A stretch of DNA of 64,000 nucleotides, taken from Natribacillus halophilus. GTDB taxonomy: Bacteria > Bacillota > Bacilli > Bacillales > Marinococcaceae. Positions within the stretch are counted from its first letter, which is position 1. Every line of letters starts with the position of its first letter. This document shows positions 15,995-25,714 of the stretch, piece after piece. The translations under genes and the position numbers were made by a program. The stretch lies in contig NZ_FNEN01000010.1 of assembly GCF_900100185.1 (NCBI RefSeq), positions 45,385 through 109,384 of the forward strand, written 5' to 3'. The notes below the pieces were generated by a model. The model saw only the letters and a program-made list of their open reading frames with translations. It ran no database searches and had not been told where the DNA came from.

Positions 15995-16990
15995 TTGAAG
16001 CGCTTCTTATGGATAACGATCGGATTATGTATGGTTATGCTCCTTGGCGGTTGTAATCTGAGAGTTCTCGATCCTCAGGGAACCGTGGGAGAACAGCAAC
16101 GGGATTTGATTATTCTTTCCATCATTTTCATGTTAATCATTGTGCTCGTTGTCTTCATCCTCTTAACGTACTTTCTTGTCAAATATCGGGAGAGAGAAGG
16201 CCATCGCGGCTATGACCCCGACATTGACGGAAGTGTCAAACTCGAAGTGGTATGGACAGTCGTTCCGATTATCATCGTTACGATACTTTCGGTTCCTACC
16301 GTGTACACGATTTTTAACATCGAAGAGGTGCCGGAGGCGAATACAGAAGAAGAAGAACCGCTTGTGATTCATGCAACTTCGGCGAACTGGAAGTGGATTT
16401 TCAGCTATCCGGAAGAAGATATAGAGACCGTTAATTACATAAATATACCGGCTGAGAGACCCGTGCTATTTAGACTGACGTCAGCGGATTCCATGGCCTC
16501 TTTCTGGGTCCCGCAACTGGGCGGGCAACGCTATAATATGGCAGGCATGCAAACGGAACTTTACCTACAGGCTGGGGAAGAAGGCACTTATTACGGTAGA
16601 AACGCGAATTTTACGGGTGAAGGGTTCGCGGAAATGCGTTTTGATGTCAACGCCATCGATGAAACCGAGTTTAATGAATGGGTGACGGACGTTCAGGAAG
16701 AGGCCCCGCAACTTACCCAGGAAACCTATGATCAATTCATGGTGCCGGGGCATGTGGAGGAATACACCTTTTCAGGCACGCATTTGGAATGGGTAGATCA
16801 CGCGCTCGATCCCGAATACGCGCTGGAAGCACGGGCAAGACAAGGATATGAACCAATCCATCCCCACGCTTCGGAAGCACCTGATGATGTTCCTACCTGG
16901 GATATTGATGTGGACACAGACGTTACCGAAAGACAAGAGTCGTATATAGAAGAAAATCAAGAAAGTGATTCTCACCACCACCATCATTAG
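15995..16990 (+). CDS. qoxA: Cytochrome aa3 quinol oxidase subunit II
   Basis: 331 residues. A lipoprotein signal (lipobox Leu-Gly-Gly-Cys, Cys20) is followed by two membrane segments and an outward-facing cupredoxin domain. The Cu-A ligands of cytochrome c oxidases are absent, matching quinol oxidases. The C-terminus is unusual: an acidic tail ending in a run of histidines. Start codon is TTG at 15995, after an AGAGGTTGG site. First gene of qoxABCD; in this complex it helps bind menaquinol. The His tail could bind metal; this is inference. Confidence 0.92.
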   Translation: MKRFLWITIGLCMVMLLGGCNLRVLDPQGTVGEQQRDLIILSIIFMLIIVLVVFILLTYFLVKYREREGHRGYDPDIDGSVKLEVVWTVVPIIIVTILSVPTVYTIFNIEEVPEANTEEEEPLVIHATSANWKWIFSYPEEDIETVNYINIPAERPVLFRLTSADSMASFWVPQLGGQRYNMAGMQTELYLQAGEEGTYYGRNANFTGEGFAEMRFDVNAIDETEFNEWVTDVQEEAPQLTQETYDQFMVPGHVEEYTFSGTHLEWVDHALDPEYALEARARQGYEPIHPHASEAPDDVPTWDIDVDTDVTERQESYIEENQESDSHHHHH

Positions 16991-17023
16991 ACTATCGAAT
17001 CGAACCGAAAAGGGGAGAAACAC

Positions 17024-18994
17024 GTGGACCCAGCTTGGGATGAATTCATTATCACCGGAGAACCATTTATACTTGCCGGACAAATAGCCATATTAGTCAC
17101 AACCATAGGCATCATCTTTATATTGACATACTTTAAAAAATGGAAATGGCTTTGGAATGAATGGATTACAACCCCCGATCATCGTAAAATCGGGATTATG
17201 TATATCATCGCTTCCTTATTAATGATGATTCGTGCCGGCGTAGACGCGATGATGATGCGGACACAACTGGCTGCTCCTAACATGCCTTTCCTGGGAGAGG
17301 CCCAGCATTATAACGAGATTTTTACAACGCATGGAACGATTATGATTATTTTTGTGGCGACTCCATTTTTAATCGGTCTTATGAATGTGGCCGTTCCATT
17401 GCAAATTGGGGCTCGTGATGTCGCTTTTCCTTTTGTAAATAACTTGAGCTTTTGGACGTTTTTTTGGGGAGCGATGTTGTTCAACATTTCATTTGTCATT
17501 GGCGGTGCGCCGGATGCCGGTTGGTCGGCCTATATGCCACTGGCTTCCAATGATCTCAGTATGGGGCCGGGGCAAAATTTTTACTTACTCGGTCTGCAAA
17601 TTTCCGGTATCGGTACACTGGCGACCGGGATTAACTTAGTGACCACGATTATTAAAATGCGGGCAAAAGGCATGACGCTCATGCGGATGCCGATGTTTAC
17701 GTGGACGACGTTGATCACTTCGCTGATCATCATCGGGTCGTTTCCGATATTAACCGTCGCCTTGGCGATGCAGACATTTGATCGCTTATGGGATGCGGCA
17801 TTTTTCACGTTGCAGGATGGCGGTATGCCGATGATGTGGGTCAATCTGTTTTGGCTGTGGGGGCATCCGGAAGTCTATATCGTTATCTTGCCGGCATTTG
17901 GCATCTTTTCGGAGATTATTACCACCTTTGCGCGCAAGCGCTTGTTCGGATATACATCCATGGTGTTTGCGATCGCCGCGATCTCAGGCCTTAGTTTTCT
18001 CGTCTGGGTCCATCACTTTTTCACCATGGGAGCTGGACCAATGGTGAACTCCTTTTTTTCCATCTCAACCATGGCGATCGCGGTGCCTACGGGTGTTAAA
18101 ATATTCAACTGGCTGGCGACCTTACATCGAGGGCGGATACGTTTTAATGTCCCGATGGTGTGGGCATTAGGGTTTATCCCGAATTTTACCATCGGCGGCG
18201 TGACCGGAGTCATGCTGGCAATGGCTGCCGCGGATTATCAATACCATAATACGTACTTTCTCGTCTCCCACTTTCACTACGTCCTTATCGCGGGCACGAT
18301 ATTTGGTTGTTTTGCCGGAACGATCTATTGGTGGCCGAAAATGTTCGGGGTAAAATTAAATGAGCGACTCGGACACTGGGTGTTTTGGCTTTTTATGATC
18401 GGGTTTAACGTCACCTTTTTCCCGCAATACTTTCTGGGTCTAGACGGGATGCCGCGGCGAATTTACACATATTTTCCCGAAGATGGCTGGTTTAGTTTAA
18501 ACTTTTTATCAACCGTTGGTGCTTACATGATGGGGTTCGCTTTCGTGCTTCTCGTTTATAACATGTATTACAGTTATCGCTATGAAAAAAGAGAGACGAG
18601 CGGGGACGCCTGGGGCGGGCGCACCCTGGAATGGGCCACGTCTTCGGCGATCCCTCCCCATTACAACTTTGCCCAAATTCCTGAGGTGAAGGATCAGGAT
18701 GCTTTTTGGCAAATGAAACAGGAAGGGGTCGACCCGAATGGCGTCGAGGAATATCAGGATGTTCACATGCCCAATCATTCCGGAAATCCGTTTGTCATGT
18801 GTGTATTCATGTTCATCGGCGGGTTTGGTCTCGTCTTCCATTGGTGGACTATCGGAATCATCGGCGCCCTTGGCATTTTTGCCTGTATGATTCAGCGTTC
18901 ATTTTCACGGGATGACGGGCACATCGTTTCAGCCGAGGAAGTCAGGAAAGAAGAAGCGGAAATCAGGGAGGGACAAGCCAATGAGAATGGATAA
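17024..18994 (+). CDS. qoxB: Cytochrome aa3 quinol oxidase subunit I
   Basis: 656 residues, about 14-15 membrane helices, haem-copper oxidase catalytic subunit. Haem and copper ligand motifs are visible: Thr-Thr-His-Gly-Thr (low-spin haem), Trp-Gly-His-Pro-Glu-Val-Tyr (Cu-B His with cross-linked Tyr), Val-His-His-Phe (Cu-B) and Ser-His-Phe-His-Tyr-Val (haems). It reduces O2 to water and pumps protons. Starts at GTG 17024 with AAGGGGAG upstream. Overlaps qoxC by 14 bases. Confidence 0.95.
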   Translation: MDPAWDEFIITGEPFILAGQIAILVTTIGIIFILTYFKKWKWLWNEWITTPDHRKIGIMYIIASLLMMIRAGVDAMMMRTQLAAPNMPFLGEAQHYNEIFTTHGTIMIIFVATPFLIGLMNVAVPLQIGARDVAFPFVNNLSFWTFFWGAMLFNISFVIGGAPDAGWSAYMPLASNDLSMGPGQNFYLLGLQISGIGTLATGINLVTTIIKMRAKGMTLMRMPMFTWTTLITSLIIIGSFPILTVALAMQTFDRLWDAAFFTLQDGGMPMMWVNLFWLWGHPEVYIVILPAFGIFSEIITTFARKRLFGYTSMVFAIAAISGLSFLVWVHHFFTMGAGPMVNSFFSISTMAIAVPTGVKIFNWLATLHRGRIRFNVPMVWALGFIPNFTIGGVTGVMLAMAAADYQYHNTYFLVSHFHYVLIAGTIFGCFAGTIYWWPKMFGVKLNERLGHWVFWLFMIGFNVTFFPQYFLGLDGMPRRIYTYFPEDGWFSLNFLSTVGAYMMGFAFVLLVYNMYYSYRYEKRETSGDAWGGRTLEWATSSAIPPHYNFAQIPEVKDQDAFWQMKQEGVDPNGVEEYQDVHMPNHSGNPFVMCVFMFIGGFGLVFHWWTIGIIGALGIFACMIQRSFSRDDGHIVSAEEVRKEEAEIREGQANENG

Positions 18995-19622
18995 TAAAAT
19001 TGATCCTAAAGAACTTGAAGACTTCCCTGATGAAGAAAGGCCTTTGGAGTATCAAACGGAGACGGGCAGTTTGAACATTTTCGGTTTCTGGATGTTCCTG
19101 GGCGCAGAGATCGTGCTCTTCTCCGCATTGTTCGGTACGTATTTTGTACTCATATTTCGGACGGACTCGAGCGTTCTTCCCACAGAGCTTTTTGATATGG
19201 GTCTAGTGTTGGCGATGACTTTCACCCTGCTCACGAGCAGTTTTACAAGCGGGCTCGCGATTAATGAGATGCGACTCGGCAATGCGAGGCGCATGATGAT
19301 TTGGATCGGGATTACGCTAGTGCTGGGACTAGGTTTTTTGGGAATGGAAATTTATGAGTTTGTGGAGTTTGCAAGCGAAGGCGCAACATTGGCAACGAGC
19401 GCTTTTTGGTCGGCCTTTTTCCTTCTTCTCGGCACCCATGGCGTACACGTGGCTATGGGAGTAGCCTGGTTCATCATTATTCTGATTCAAATTAAAATGA
19501 GAGGCTTAAACCCGGTGACGGCGAATAAAACGTTTATCGCCAGTCTGTATTGGCACTTTCTCGATGTTATCTGGATTTTCATCTTTACGGGTGTATACTT
19601 GTTAAGGTTGGTGATCGCATGA
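18981..19622 (+). CDS. qoxC: Cytochrome aa3 quinol oxidase subunit III
   Basis: 213 residues, five membrane helices of the COX3 family ([15 protein letters not shown], and the final Trp-His-Phe-Leu-Asp-Val-Ile-Trp). I use ATG 18981 because AGGGAGG lies nine bases upstream; this makes it overlap qoxB by 14 bases, typical of coupled subunits. Structural subunit of the terminal oxidase. Confidence 0.93.
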   Translation: MRMDNKIDPKELEDFPDEERPLEYQTETGSLNIFGFWMFLGAEIVLFSALFGTYFVLIFRTDSSVLPTELFDMGLVLAMTFTLLTSSFTSGLAINEMRLGNARRMMIWIGITLVLGLGFLGMEIYEFVEFASEGATLATSAFWSAFFLLLGTHGVHVAMGVAWFIIILIQIKMRGLNPVTANKTFIASLYWHFLDVIWIFIFTGVYLLRLVIA

Positions 19623-19945
19623 GTAACGGAACAGCCGCCACAAAAAAAGGGCATTTTCCGTGGAAACATGTCGTTGGTTTCATCAGTTCCATCGTACTGA
19701 CGTTAGTCGCCTTGTGGATTGCATTTTATTCAGCGTTCAGTGTCCGGACGATCATCGTTCTGATCTTTTCGCTTGCCTTTATTCAAGCGGCCCTGCAGCT
19801 GTTGATGTTTATGCATATGGCCGAAAGCAGCAATGGCAGGATTCAAGTGGGACATATTCTTTTTTCCGCTTTTGTCGCCATCGTCGTTGCTCTCGGCTCT
19901 TATTGGGTGATGGAATTCGGCATCCACCTCGAGCATCATATGTGA
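19619..19945 (+). CDS. qoxD: Cytochrome aa3 quinol oxidase subunit IV
   Basis: 108 residues with three hydrophobic segments of the CyoD/QoxD family, including Leu-Gln-Leu-Leu-Met-Phe-Met-His-Met. The ATG overlaps the qoxC stop (ATGA). Small assembly or stability subunit of the oxidase. Last gene of the operon; no clear terminator before the convergent zinc efflux gene 25 bases away. Confidence 0.9.
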   Translation: MSNGTAATKKGHFPWKHVVGFISSIVLTLVALWIAFYSAFSVRTIIVLIFSLAFIQAALQLLMFMHMAESSNGRIQVGHILFSAFVAIVVALGSYWVMEFGIHLEHHM

Positions 19946-19970
19946 AACCGGAAGCCGAAGAGACGTTTAT

Positions 19971-20867
19971 CTACTCACATCTACTCGTACAGTTCCAGTC
20001 TTCTCCTTCAATTTGAATGGTTGCATGCGGGATGTTGAATTCATTTTTCAGCAAGTTTGTGGACGTTTGTAAAAGCTCATCCCGATTGGCTTCCCGATCG
20101 ACGACGAGGTGGCCGCTGAAGGCCGGGAAATCCGATGTGATCGACCATACGTGTACGTCATGAATCGCGTGGACATTTGGGAGTGCCAGCAATTGTTCTT
20201 CAATTCGGGCCAGCGATATACCGGATGGTTTTCCTTCCATAAGGACATGGATGGACTTCTTCGCAATACGAATTCCGGTAACGAGGATGAGCAGCGCCAC
20301 AATCATGCTTACAATCGGGTCCGCGTACGTCCAATTGAAAAATATGACGAGCAGCGCGGAGATGATGACCCCGATCGTACTGAGGATATCGCCGAGGACG
20401 TGAAAAAATGCCCCTTGCAAGTTCAAGTTCCCTTTCACATCCCCGCCGCGCATGAAAATCCAGGCGATCAGCACGTTGATGACGATCGCGAAACTCGCGA
20501 CCATAAGCACCCCTCCACCCGCGACTTCCGGAGGGGAGAAGAAACGCTCAATGGCGTGCCAAATGATGAATGCGGAGATGCCGATTAAAATGACACCATT
20601 CACAAGCGCCGCGAGAATTTCGAAACGCTTGTAGCCGAACGTTTTACTTTTGCTCGCGGCCCGTTCTCCGATTTTGAATGCCAAAAGGGCAAGACCGATG
20701 GAAAAGAAATCACTTAACATATGCGTCGCATCGGCTAAGAGCGCAAGACTGTTTGTCATAATCCCGCCGATGACTTCCGCGATCACAAGTAATGAAATGA
20801 GCGCCAGCGCGGCCATCAATACTTTTTTATTGTTTGTATGATGATGGTGATGATGGTCGTGTGACAT
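19971..20867 (-). CDS. czcD: Cation diffusion facilitator (CzcD-type Zn/Co/Cd efflux)
   Basis: About 298 residues. A histidine-rich N-terminus precedes six membrane helices with the metal-site Asp/His pairs typical of CDF proteins (Ala-Asp-Ala-Thr-His-Met-Leu-Ser-Asp and Phe-Phe-His-Val-Leu-Gly-Asp). The cytosolic C-terminal domain carries His-Asp-Val-His-Val-Trp. It exports zinc and similar ions in exchange for protons or potassium. ATG 20867, just before Ser-His-Asp-His, has GGAGAGAG upstream. Downstream of and cotranscribed with an ArsR-type repressor gene. Confidence 0.92.
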   Translation of the reverse strand: MSHDHHHHHHTNNKKVLMAALALISLLVIAEVIGGIMTNSLALLADATHMLSDFFSIGLALLAFKIGERAASKSKTFGYKRFEILAALVNGVILIGISAFIIWHAIERFFSPPEVAGGGVLMVASFAIVINVLIAWIFMRGGDVKGNLNLQGAFFHVLGDILSTIGVIISALLVIFFNWTYADPIVSMIVALLILVTGIRIAKKSIHVLMEGKPSGISLARIEEQLLALPNVHAIHDVHVWSITSDFPAFSGHLVVDREANRDELLQTSTNLLKNEFNIPHATIQIEGEDWNCTSRCE

Positions 20868-20880
20868 GATTTTCTCTCTC

Positions 20881-21174
20881 CTATTCATGCAGGGCGTGAT
20901 TAATGGTTTGTTCCAACACTTCGAGGACGTGTTCATCCTCCGGGGAATAATAAATGGACGTACCTTCTCTTCTGGATTTTACAAGCCGCAAGTTCTTTAA
21001 AAACCGCAGCTGGTGGGAAACGGTCGACTGACCGAGTGACAACTGTTCAACGATCGTACCGACCGAGCATTCTCCCTCGGAAAGCAAATGCAATATCCGG
21101 ATACGCGTCGGGTCCGATAAGGCTTTAAACATCTGGGACACGAGAAAAACGGTCTCTTCATCAAGCTGTTTCAT
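20881..21174 (-). CDS. czrA: ArsR/SmtB-family metal-sensing repressor (CzrA-like)
   Basis: 97 residues with a winged helix-turn-helix: [10 protein letters not shown], then Gly-Gln-Ser-Thr-Val-Ser-His-Gln-Leu. The C-terminal helix (Asp-Glu-His-Val-Leu-Glu-Val...Asn-His-Ala-Leu-His-Glu) has the spaced Asp/His/His residues of the alpha-5 zinc site. It would release DNA on binding Zn or Co and so derepress czcD 13 bases downstream. An operator-like dyad overlaps its promoter. The ATG at 21174 is preferred over the one at 21183. Confidence 0.88.
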   Translation of the reverse strand: MKQLDEETVFLVSQMFKALSDPTRIRILHLLSEGECSVGTIVEQLSLGQSTVSHQLRFLKNLRLVKSRREGTSIYYSPEDEHVLEVLEQTINHALHE

Positions 21175-21188
21175 AAAACACATCCTAT

Positions 21189-21236
21189 TATATGATTATA
21201 TGCTCATATAATACCATCGAAAAGGTTATATGTAAA
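21189..21236 (-). promoter_or_regulatory. czrA-czcD promoter with overlapping operator
   Basis: On the minus strand TTTACA (21236-21231), a 17-bp spacer and TATTAT (21213-21208) form a promoter. A dyad TATATGA (21189-21195) with TCATATA (21204-21210) overlaps the -10 region, the form expected for an ArsR-family operator. Confidence 0.68.
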
Positions 21237-21263
21237 GGCCATTCATTTAACCAGTATGGGATC

Positions 21264-21627
21264 ATCATCCGTCGCGGCCTGTAGCGCTTGTCGTTTGGGG
21301 TATGAAAACGCCCAAATCATCCCTCGCGGCTCGATCCGCCAGTCGTTTGGGGTATGAAATAGGTTAAATCATCCGTCGCGGCCTGTAGCGCTTGTCGTTT
21401 GGGGTATGAAAACACCCAAATCATCCCTCGCGACTCAATCCGCCAGTCGCTTGGGGTATGAAATAGGTTAAATCATCCGTCGCGGCCTGTAGCGCTTGTC
21501 GTTTGGGGTATGAAAACACCCAAAACATCCCTCGCGGCTCGATCCGCCAGTCGCTTGGGGTATGAAATAGGTTAAATCATCCCTCGCGGCTCAATCCGCC
21601 AGTCGTTTGGGGTATGAAATCGAGCGA
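21264..21627. repeat. 52-bp tandem array, seven units in alternating types
   Basis: Seven consecutive 52-bp units start at 21264, 21316, 21368, 21420, 21472, 21524 and 21576. Odd units 1-5 share one variant and even units another, giving a 104-bp higher-order repeat; the seventh unit is of the even type. Every unit holds GTCGYTTGGGGTATGAAA. TTTGGG and CCCAAA arms can pair across unit boundaries. There is no unique spacer, so it is not a CRISPR array. It fills the gap between the czrA promoter and a small membrane-protein gene. Confidence 0.92.
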
Positions 21628-21655
21628 ATACATAAAAAAACCGAAGTGAATCGTT

Positions 21656-21943
21656 TCACTCCGGATCGGGCTTATAATCAGCGTATCGCTTCCACCACTT
21701 GGGCTTTACATATAAAATAATCGCGGCCACGTGGGCAAGAAGCACGTTAAACGAAAACAATACCATGAAAAACGTATGCGCGGCAGGCGTTAACATGCCG
21801 GCGACATAATACCCGGACATGATCCACATCACGAGCAACAACGGTAAGCTGGCGATGGCTAACCGGCGTTTTTCTTTCCAAAGGAACAGTGGGGTGGCGC
21901 TGGCAATAAATAAATATAAAAAGAAGATTCCCAAGTGAACCAT
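21656..21943 (-). CDS. Small four-helix membrane protein, unknown function
   Basis: 95 residues with four hydrophobic segments, short loops and a basic, Trp/Tyr-rich C-terminus (Lys-Pro-Lys-Trp-Trp-Lys-Arg-Tyr). I do not recognise the family. AAAGGAG lies just before the ATG. No partner gene: it is flanked by the 52-bp array and by clpE. Confidence 0.6.
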   Translation of the reverse strand: MVHLGIFFLYLFIASATPLFLWKEKRRLAIASLPLLLVMWIMSGYYVAGMLTPAAHTFFMVLFSFNVLLAHVAAIILYVKPKWWKRYADYKPDPE

Positions 21944-21950
21944 CTCCTTT

Positions 21951-22003
21951 GCTCGCAGATAAGTATAGCTTTCTTATCATGCATAAGTGCAACCAAGGCT
22001 TTA
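21951..22003 (+). repeat. Dispersed two-hairpin repeat, copy C (partial)
   Basis: Retains the first hairpin and TTCTTATC-A-TGCATAAGTGCAAC-C-AAGGCTTT, but lacks the second hairpin seen at 14313-14402. Confidence 0.75.
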
Positions 22004-22171
22004 ATCATCCGGCCTCTGGCCTCTGAAATCTGACTTCTGTCATGTCACACATTGATCACATTTATTGTACCAAATTTACATCACTTTGACACCCACAGCT
22101 TGTTTATTTTACGGTCCGAAACGGGAAATCACCCTACAGAAAATGATCCAAAAAAAAATTAAACAAAACAC

Positions 22172-22200
22172 TTGAAAGTCAAAGAAAGTCAAACTATAAT
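22172..22200 (+). promoter_or_regulatory. clpE promoter
   Basis: TTGAAA (22172-22177), a 17-bp spacer and a perfect TATAAT (22195-22200). The first CtsR box covers the spacer. Confidence 0.85.
22177..22193 (+). promoter_or_regulatory. CtsR operator 1
   Basis: Matches the CtsR heptad direct repeat exactly (AGTCAAA, three bases, AGTCAAA), lying between the -35 and -10 boxes so that bound CtsR blocks the polymerase. Confidence 0.88.
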
Positions 22201-22215
22201 GGAAATATAGCTGAA

Positions 22216-22232
22216 GGTTAAATATAGTCAAA
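22216..22232 (+). promoter_or_regulatory. CtsR operator 2
   Basis: GGTTAAA, three bases, AGTCAAA: one mismatch to the CtsR consensus, just downstream of the promoter. Two boxes indicate tight repression, as known for clpE. Confidence 0.8.
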
Positions 22233-22285
22233 GTCAAAAGAAAAGCAAATATACGAGACAACAGAACAAGGAGGATGAATGTTTA

Positions 22286-24421
22286 ATGATGAAATGTGAT
22301 CATTGTCAAGAAAACGATGCACGTATTCAAATGAGAATCAATTTAAACGGAAACCAACGACAATTGCACCTGTGCGAGTCTTGCTATCGAGATATGCGCA
22401 GACATTTGCGTCAGCCTTCCGGACAAAGCGGAAACCCGCAGTTTGATCAAATGATGAACGCAATGGGCGGCCAGCAACAAGACCAAGGGCAATCATTTGC
22501 GAATGCCCAGACGCAACAAGGCGCCGGTCAGGGTGGCGGCTTACTCGATGAACTCGGAAAAAACCTCTCCCACAGCGCCAATAACGGAGAAATCGATCCG
22601 ATTATCGGCCGTGACCAGGAAGTTGAACGGGTCATTGAAACCCTGAATCGCCGCAACAAAAATAACCCGGTATTGATCGGTGAGGCCGGTGTCGGCAAAA
22701 CCGCGATTGCTGAAGGTTTGGCCCTTCGCATTAATCAAAATCAAGTACCGAACAAACTCCGAAACAAGCAAATTTACTTGCTTGATGTTTCCTCACTCGT
22801 CGCCAATACGGGCGTTCGCGGACAATTCGAAGAACGAATGAAGCAATTGATCTCGGAGCTGCAGCAACGCGACGATGTCATCGTATTCGTCGACGAGGTC
22901 CATCAAATCGTGGGTGCCGGCTCGGCGGAAGGTTCAGCAGACGCCGGAAACATCCTGAAACCCGCGCTTGCCCGCGGTGAAGTCCAACTCATCGGCGCGA
23001 CTACGTTGGCGGAATATCGCAAAATCGAAAAAGACGGCGCCCTTGAACGTCGCTTTCAGCCTGTCATGGTGGATGAGCCTTCCCTTGAGGACGCGCAGAA
23101 AATCCTCGAAGGCCTTCAGCCCAACTATGAACAGTATCACGAAGTGACGTACACGCCAGAAGCGATCGCGGCTTGTGTCAATCTCTCTGACCGCTATGTC
23201 CAGGATCGATTCCTACCTGACAAAGCCATCGACTTGATGGATGAAGCCGGTTCGAAAGTGAACTTGCTCGTCAGCGATCTGGATGACGACGAGATTTACA
23301 AGCGCCTTGAAGAAATCAAGATTGAAAAAGATGACGCAGCAAATCGCGAAGATTACGAAACGGCCGCCAAGCTTCGCACCGAGGAATTACAACTGCAGGA
23401 AAAACAACAACAGGCGAAATCCGAAAATGAACATGAGTCCGTCGTTGACGTGACTCGAATCCAAAGCCTCGTTGAAGCGAAAACCGGCATCCCGGTTCGT
23501 CGTCTCCAGGAAGATGAACAGAAAAAAATGCGCGACTTGCCGGAGCGTTTGAACAGCCAGGTCATTGGCCAGGAAAAGGCGGTCGAAAAGGTCTCAAAAT
23601 CAATTCGCCGCAATCGTGCAGGTCTCCGTCGCGGCACACGACCGATCGGTTCCTTCATGTTCATCGGCCCAACCGGTGTCGGCAAAACGGAACTCTCCAA
23701 ATCACTGGCAGAAGAAATGTTCGGTGATCGGAACGCGATGATTCGCCTGGACATGAGTGAGTATATGGAAAAACACTCCGTCTCGAAACTCATCGGTTCA
23801 CCGCCCGGATATGTCGGACACGATGAAGCCGGACAGTTGACCGAACGTGTCCGCCGCAAGCCATACAGCATTATTTTGCTGGACGAAATTGAGAAAGCAC
23901 ACCCCGATGTGCAGCATATGTTCCTACAGATCATGGAAGACGGACATCTCACCGACAGCCAGGGCCGTAAGGTAAGCTTCAAGGACACCGTCCTGATCAT
24001 GACTTCCAACGCGGGAAGCGACATGAAAAAGATCACCGTAGGCTTTGGCGCGGATCAGGAAGAAGAGAACGCCATGGAAGGGTTGACCGATTACTTCAAA
24101 CCGGAATTTCTCAATCGTTTCGATGCCATCGTCCGCTTCAATGAACTTTCACGCGACCATCTATTAACCATCGTAGACCTTATGCTCGACGATCTTAAAG
24201 ATTCCGCAGAAGAGCAAGAAGTCACGATTGAAGTGACCAAAGACGCCAAACAAAAAATGGCAGAGCTCGGTTATGACCCGACCTTCGGGGCACGCCCACT
24301 CCGCCGTGTCATCGAGGAATACGTCGAAGACGGCATCGCCGATGAAATGCTCGCACACGATGAAGTTAAAAATGTCGTCGTCAATATACGCGACAGTCAG
24401 TTAAACGTTGCCGCAAAATAA
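22286..24421 (+). CDS. clpE: ATP-dependent Clp protease ATPase ClpE
   Basis: 711 residues. The N-terminal zinc finger (Cys-Asp-His-Cys...Cys-Glu-Ser-Cys, residues 4-33) distinguishes ClpE from ClpC. Then AAA domain 1 (Walker A Gly-Glu-Ala-Gly-Val-Gly-Lys-Thr), a UVR coiled segment near 345-380 and AAA domain 2 (Gly-Pro-Thr-Gly-Val-Gly-Lys-Thr). It unfolds substrates for ClpP during heat stress. The promoter carries two CtsR boxes, in agreement with ClpE being the most tightly CtsR-repressed Clp in bacilli. GGAGG precedes the start; ATG 22286 or 22289. Own terminator. Confidence 0.96.
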   Translation: MMKCDHCQENDARIQMRINLNGNQRQLHLCESCYRDMRRHLRQPSGQSGNPQFDQMMNAMGGQQQDQGQSFANAQTQQGAGQGGGLLDELGKNLSHSANNGEIDPIIGRDQEVERVIETLNRRNKNNPVLIGEAGVGKTAIAEGLALRINQNQVPNKLRNKQIYLLDVSSLVANTGVRGQFEERMKQLISELQQRDDVIVFVDEVHQIVGAGSAEGSADAGNILKPALARGEVQLIGATTLAEYRKIEKDGALERRFQPVMVDEPSLEDAQKILEGLQPNYEQYHEVTYTPEAIAACVNLSDRYVQDRFLPDKAIDLMDEAGSKVNLLVSDLDDDEIYKRLEEIKIEKDDAANREDYETAAKLRTEELQLQEKQQQAKSENEHESVVDVTRIQSLVEAKTGIPVRRLQEDEQKKMRDLPERLNSQVIGQEKAVEKVSKSIRRNRAGLRRGTRPIGSFMFIGPTGVGKTELSKSLAEEMFGDRNAMIRLDMSEYMEKHSVSKLIGSPPGYVGHDEAGQLTERVRRKPYSIILLDEIEKAHPDVQHMFLQIMEDGHLTDSQGRKVSFKDTVLIMTSNAGSDMKKITVGFGADQEEENAMEGLTDYFKPEFLNRFDAIVRFNELSRDHLLTIVDLMLDDLKDSAEEQEVTIEVTKDAKQKMAELGYDPTFGARPLRRVIEEYVEDGIADEMLAHDEVKNVVVNIRDSQLNVAAK

Positions 24422-24432
24422 GGAAATGATGA

Positions 24433-24464
24433 GGTAGCCTCTTAGCCGGGGCTATCTTTTTTTT
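24433..24464 (+). terminator. Terminator of clpE
   Basis: GGTAGCC (24433-24439) pairs with GGCTATC (24450-24456), followed by eight T. Confidence 0.8.
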
Positions 24465-24610
24465 GGCAGATAAGATGTGGAAGCGCGTTAAATTTGTAGA
24501 TAATCGTCGATTAATAGGTAAATTCACTGATATTTTACTTTGAAAGTGTTCCTTCTGGACAATGATGTCTATAACGATAAATATACTCGAATAACTACTA
24601 CAAGCTCCTT

Positions 24611-24640
24611 TTGACTAAAAGTATCAAGTTTTGCTTTAAT
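24611..24640 (+). promoter_or_regulatory. Probable promoter of the betaine transporter operon
   Basis: TTGACT (24611-24616), 18-bp spacer, TTTAAT (24635-24640), about 40 bases before the coding start. Confidence 0.5.
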
Positions 24641-24677
24641 TAATGGGACGTCATAGATATAACGGAGGGCATTGTAT

Positions 24678-25646
24678 ATGAAAAGATTTAAAATCAGGTT
24701 GATTAGCGGACTGATGGTTATTTTATCTCTAGGTCTTGCTGCCTGCGGAGCAGAGGATGACGAAACGATTGTCTTTGCCGAACCTGAATGGGAAAGTATA
24801 TGGTTTCATAATTCTGTTGCACAAATCATTGCCGAAGAAGGATACGGTTATGACACGGATACGCAGACAGGGAGTTCGCCTGCAACATTGCAAGGGTTAA
24901 GAGATGGCGATATTGATGTTTATATGGAAACATGGATTGAGAATATGAGAGAGCCTTATGAAGCTGGTTTGGATGCAGGCGAAATCGTTGAGCTCTCCAC
25001 AAATTTCGATGATAATGATCAAGGCCTCTATGTCCCTACATATGTGATTGAAGGAGATGAGGGGGAAGGGATAGAGCCGATGGCGCCTGATCTAGAATCC
25101 GTGGGGGATCTGGAAGAATATTGGGAAGTATTTGAGGATCCTGATGAAGACGGAGTGGGACGTATTTATGGTTCTCCCCCCGGATATGAAGCTGAAACGA
25201 TTGTAGATGCTATGTATGAAGAGGTCGGACTGAATGAAAACTATAATTTGTTCAGCCCCGGGTCGGAGGCTGCCCTTAACACTTCTTTAGTCACGGAATA
25301 TGAAGATGGTGAACCGTGGGTCGGATATAATTGGGAGCCTACCTGGATCATTGGCTTGTTAGACATGACATTATTAGAAGAAGAAGACCCTGACGATCCT
25401 TTCTTCCCATCCCAGCCGGTAACGATCACTGCGAACTCATCATTTGCAGAAAATGATGATGAATTTGTTGCGTTTCTAGAACAATATGAGACAAGCAGTG
25501 ATATTACCGGGGAAGCACTGCACTATATGGAAGAGAACGATGCGGATGAGCAGGAAGCTGCGGAATGGTTTTTAGAGGAGTACGAAGATCTTTGGACTGA
25601 GTGGGTGCCTGAAGATGTAGGCGAGGATGTACTGGCTTCTTTATAA
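24678..25646 (+). CDS. Glycine betaine/proline ABC transporter, binding protein
   Basis: 322 residues of the OpuAC/ProX substrate-binding family. Lipoprotein signal with lipobox Leu-Ala-Ala-Cys; several Trp residues likely form the cation-binding cage (Trp-Glu-Ser-Ile-Trp-Phe, Tyr-Met-Glu-Thr-Trp, Tyr-Asn-Trp-Glu-Pro-Thr-Trp). The protein is very acidic, as expected outside a halophile. It captures betaine-type osmoprotectants and passes them to the permease encoded next. ATG 24678 has GGAGG nine bases upstream. Gene order here is binding protein, permease, ATPase, the reverse of Bacillus opuA. Confidence 0.9.
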   Translation: MKRFKIRLISGLMVILSLGLAACGAEDDETIVFAEPEWESIWFHNSVAQIIAEEGYGYDTDTQTGSSPATLQGLRDGDIDVYMETWIENMREPYEAGLDAGEIVELSTNFDDNDQGLYVPTYVIEGDEGEGIEPMAPDLESVGDLEEYWEVFEDPDEDGVGRIYGSPPGYEAETIVDAMYEEVGLNENYNLFSPGSEAALNTSLVTEYEDGEPWVGYNWEPTWIIGLLDMTLLEEEDPDDPFFPSQPVTITANSSFAENDDEFVAFLEQYETSSDITGEALHYMEENDADEQEAAEWFLEEYEDLWTEWVPEDVGEDVLASL

Positions 25647-25684
25647 GGACAGACGTTACGATCAATAGAATGGAGGAAACGGGA

Positions 25685-25714
25685 ATGGTTATTATCAGGA
25701 TTCCCGGGAAATGA
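25685..25714 (+). CDS. Nine-residue leader ORF coupled to the permease
   Basis: ATG 25685 is eight bases after GGAGG and encodes Met-Val-Ile-Ile-Arg-Ile-Pro-Gly-Lys before a TGA that overlaps the ATGATG start of the permease. The permease itself has no good ribosome site, so translation may be handed over from this short frame. It could also be a chance frame. Confidence 0.35.
   Translation: MVIIRIPGK

Noticed and set aside
21264..21627. CRISPR array
   Set aside because: Units are contiguous 52-bp repeats with no unique spacers and no cas genes nearby.
22172..22232. HrcA/CIRCE element at clpE
   Set aside because: The sites are direct heptad repeats of the CtsR type, not the CIRCE inverted repeat.
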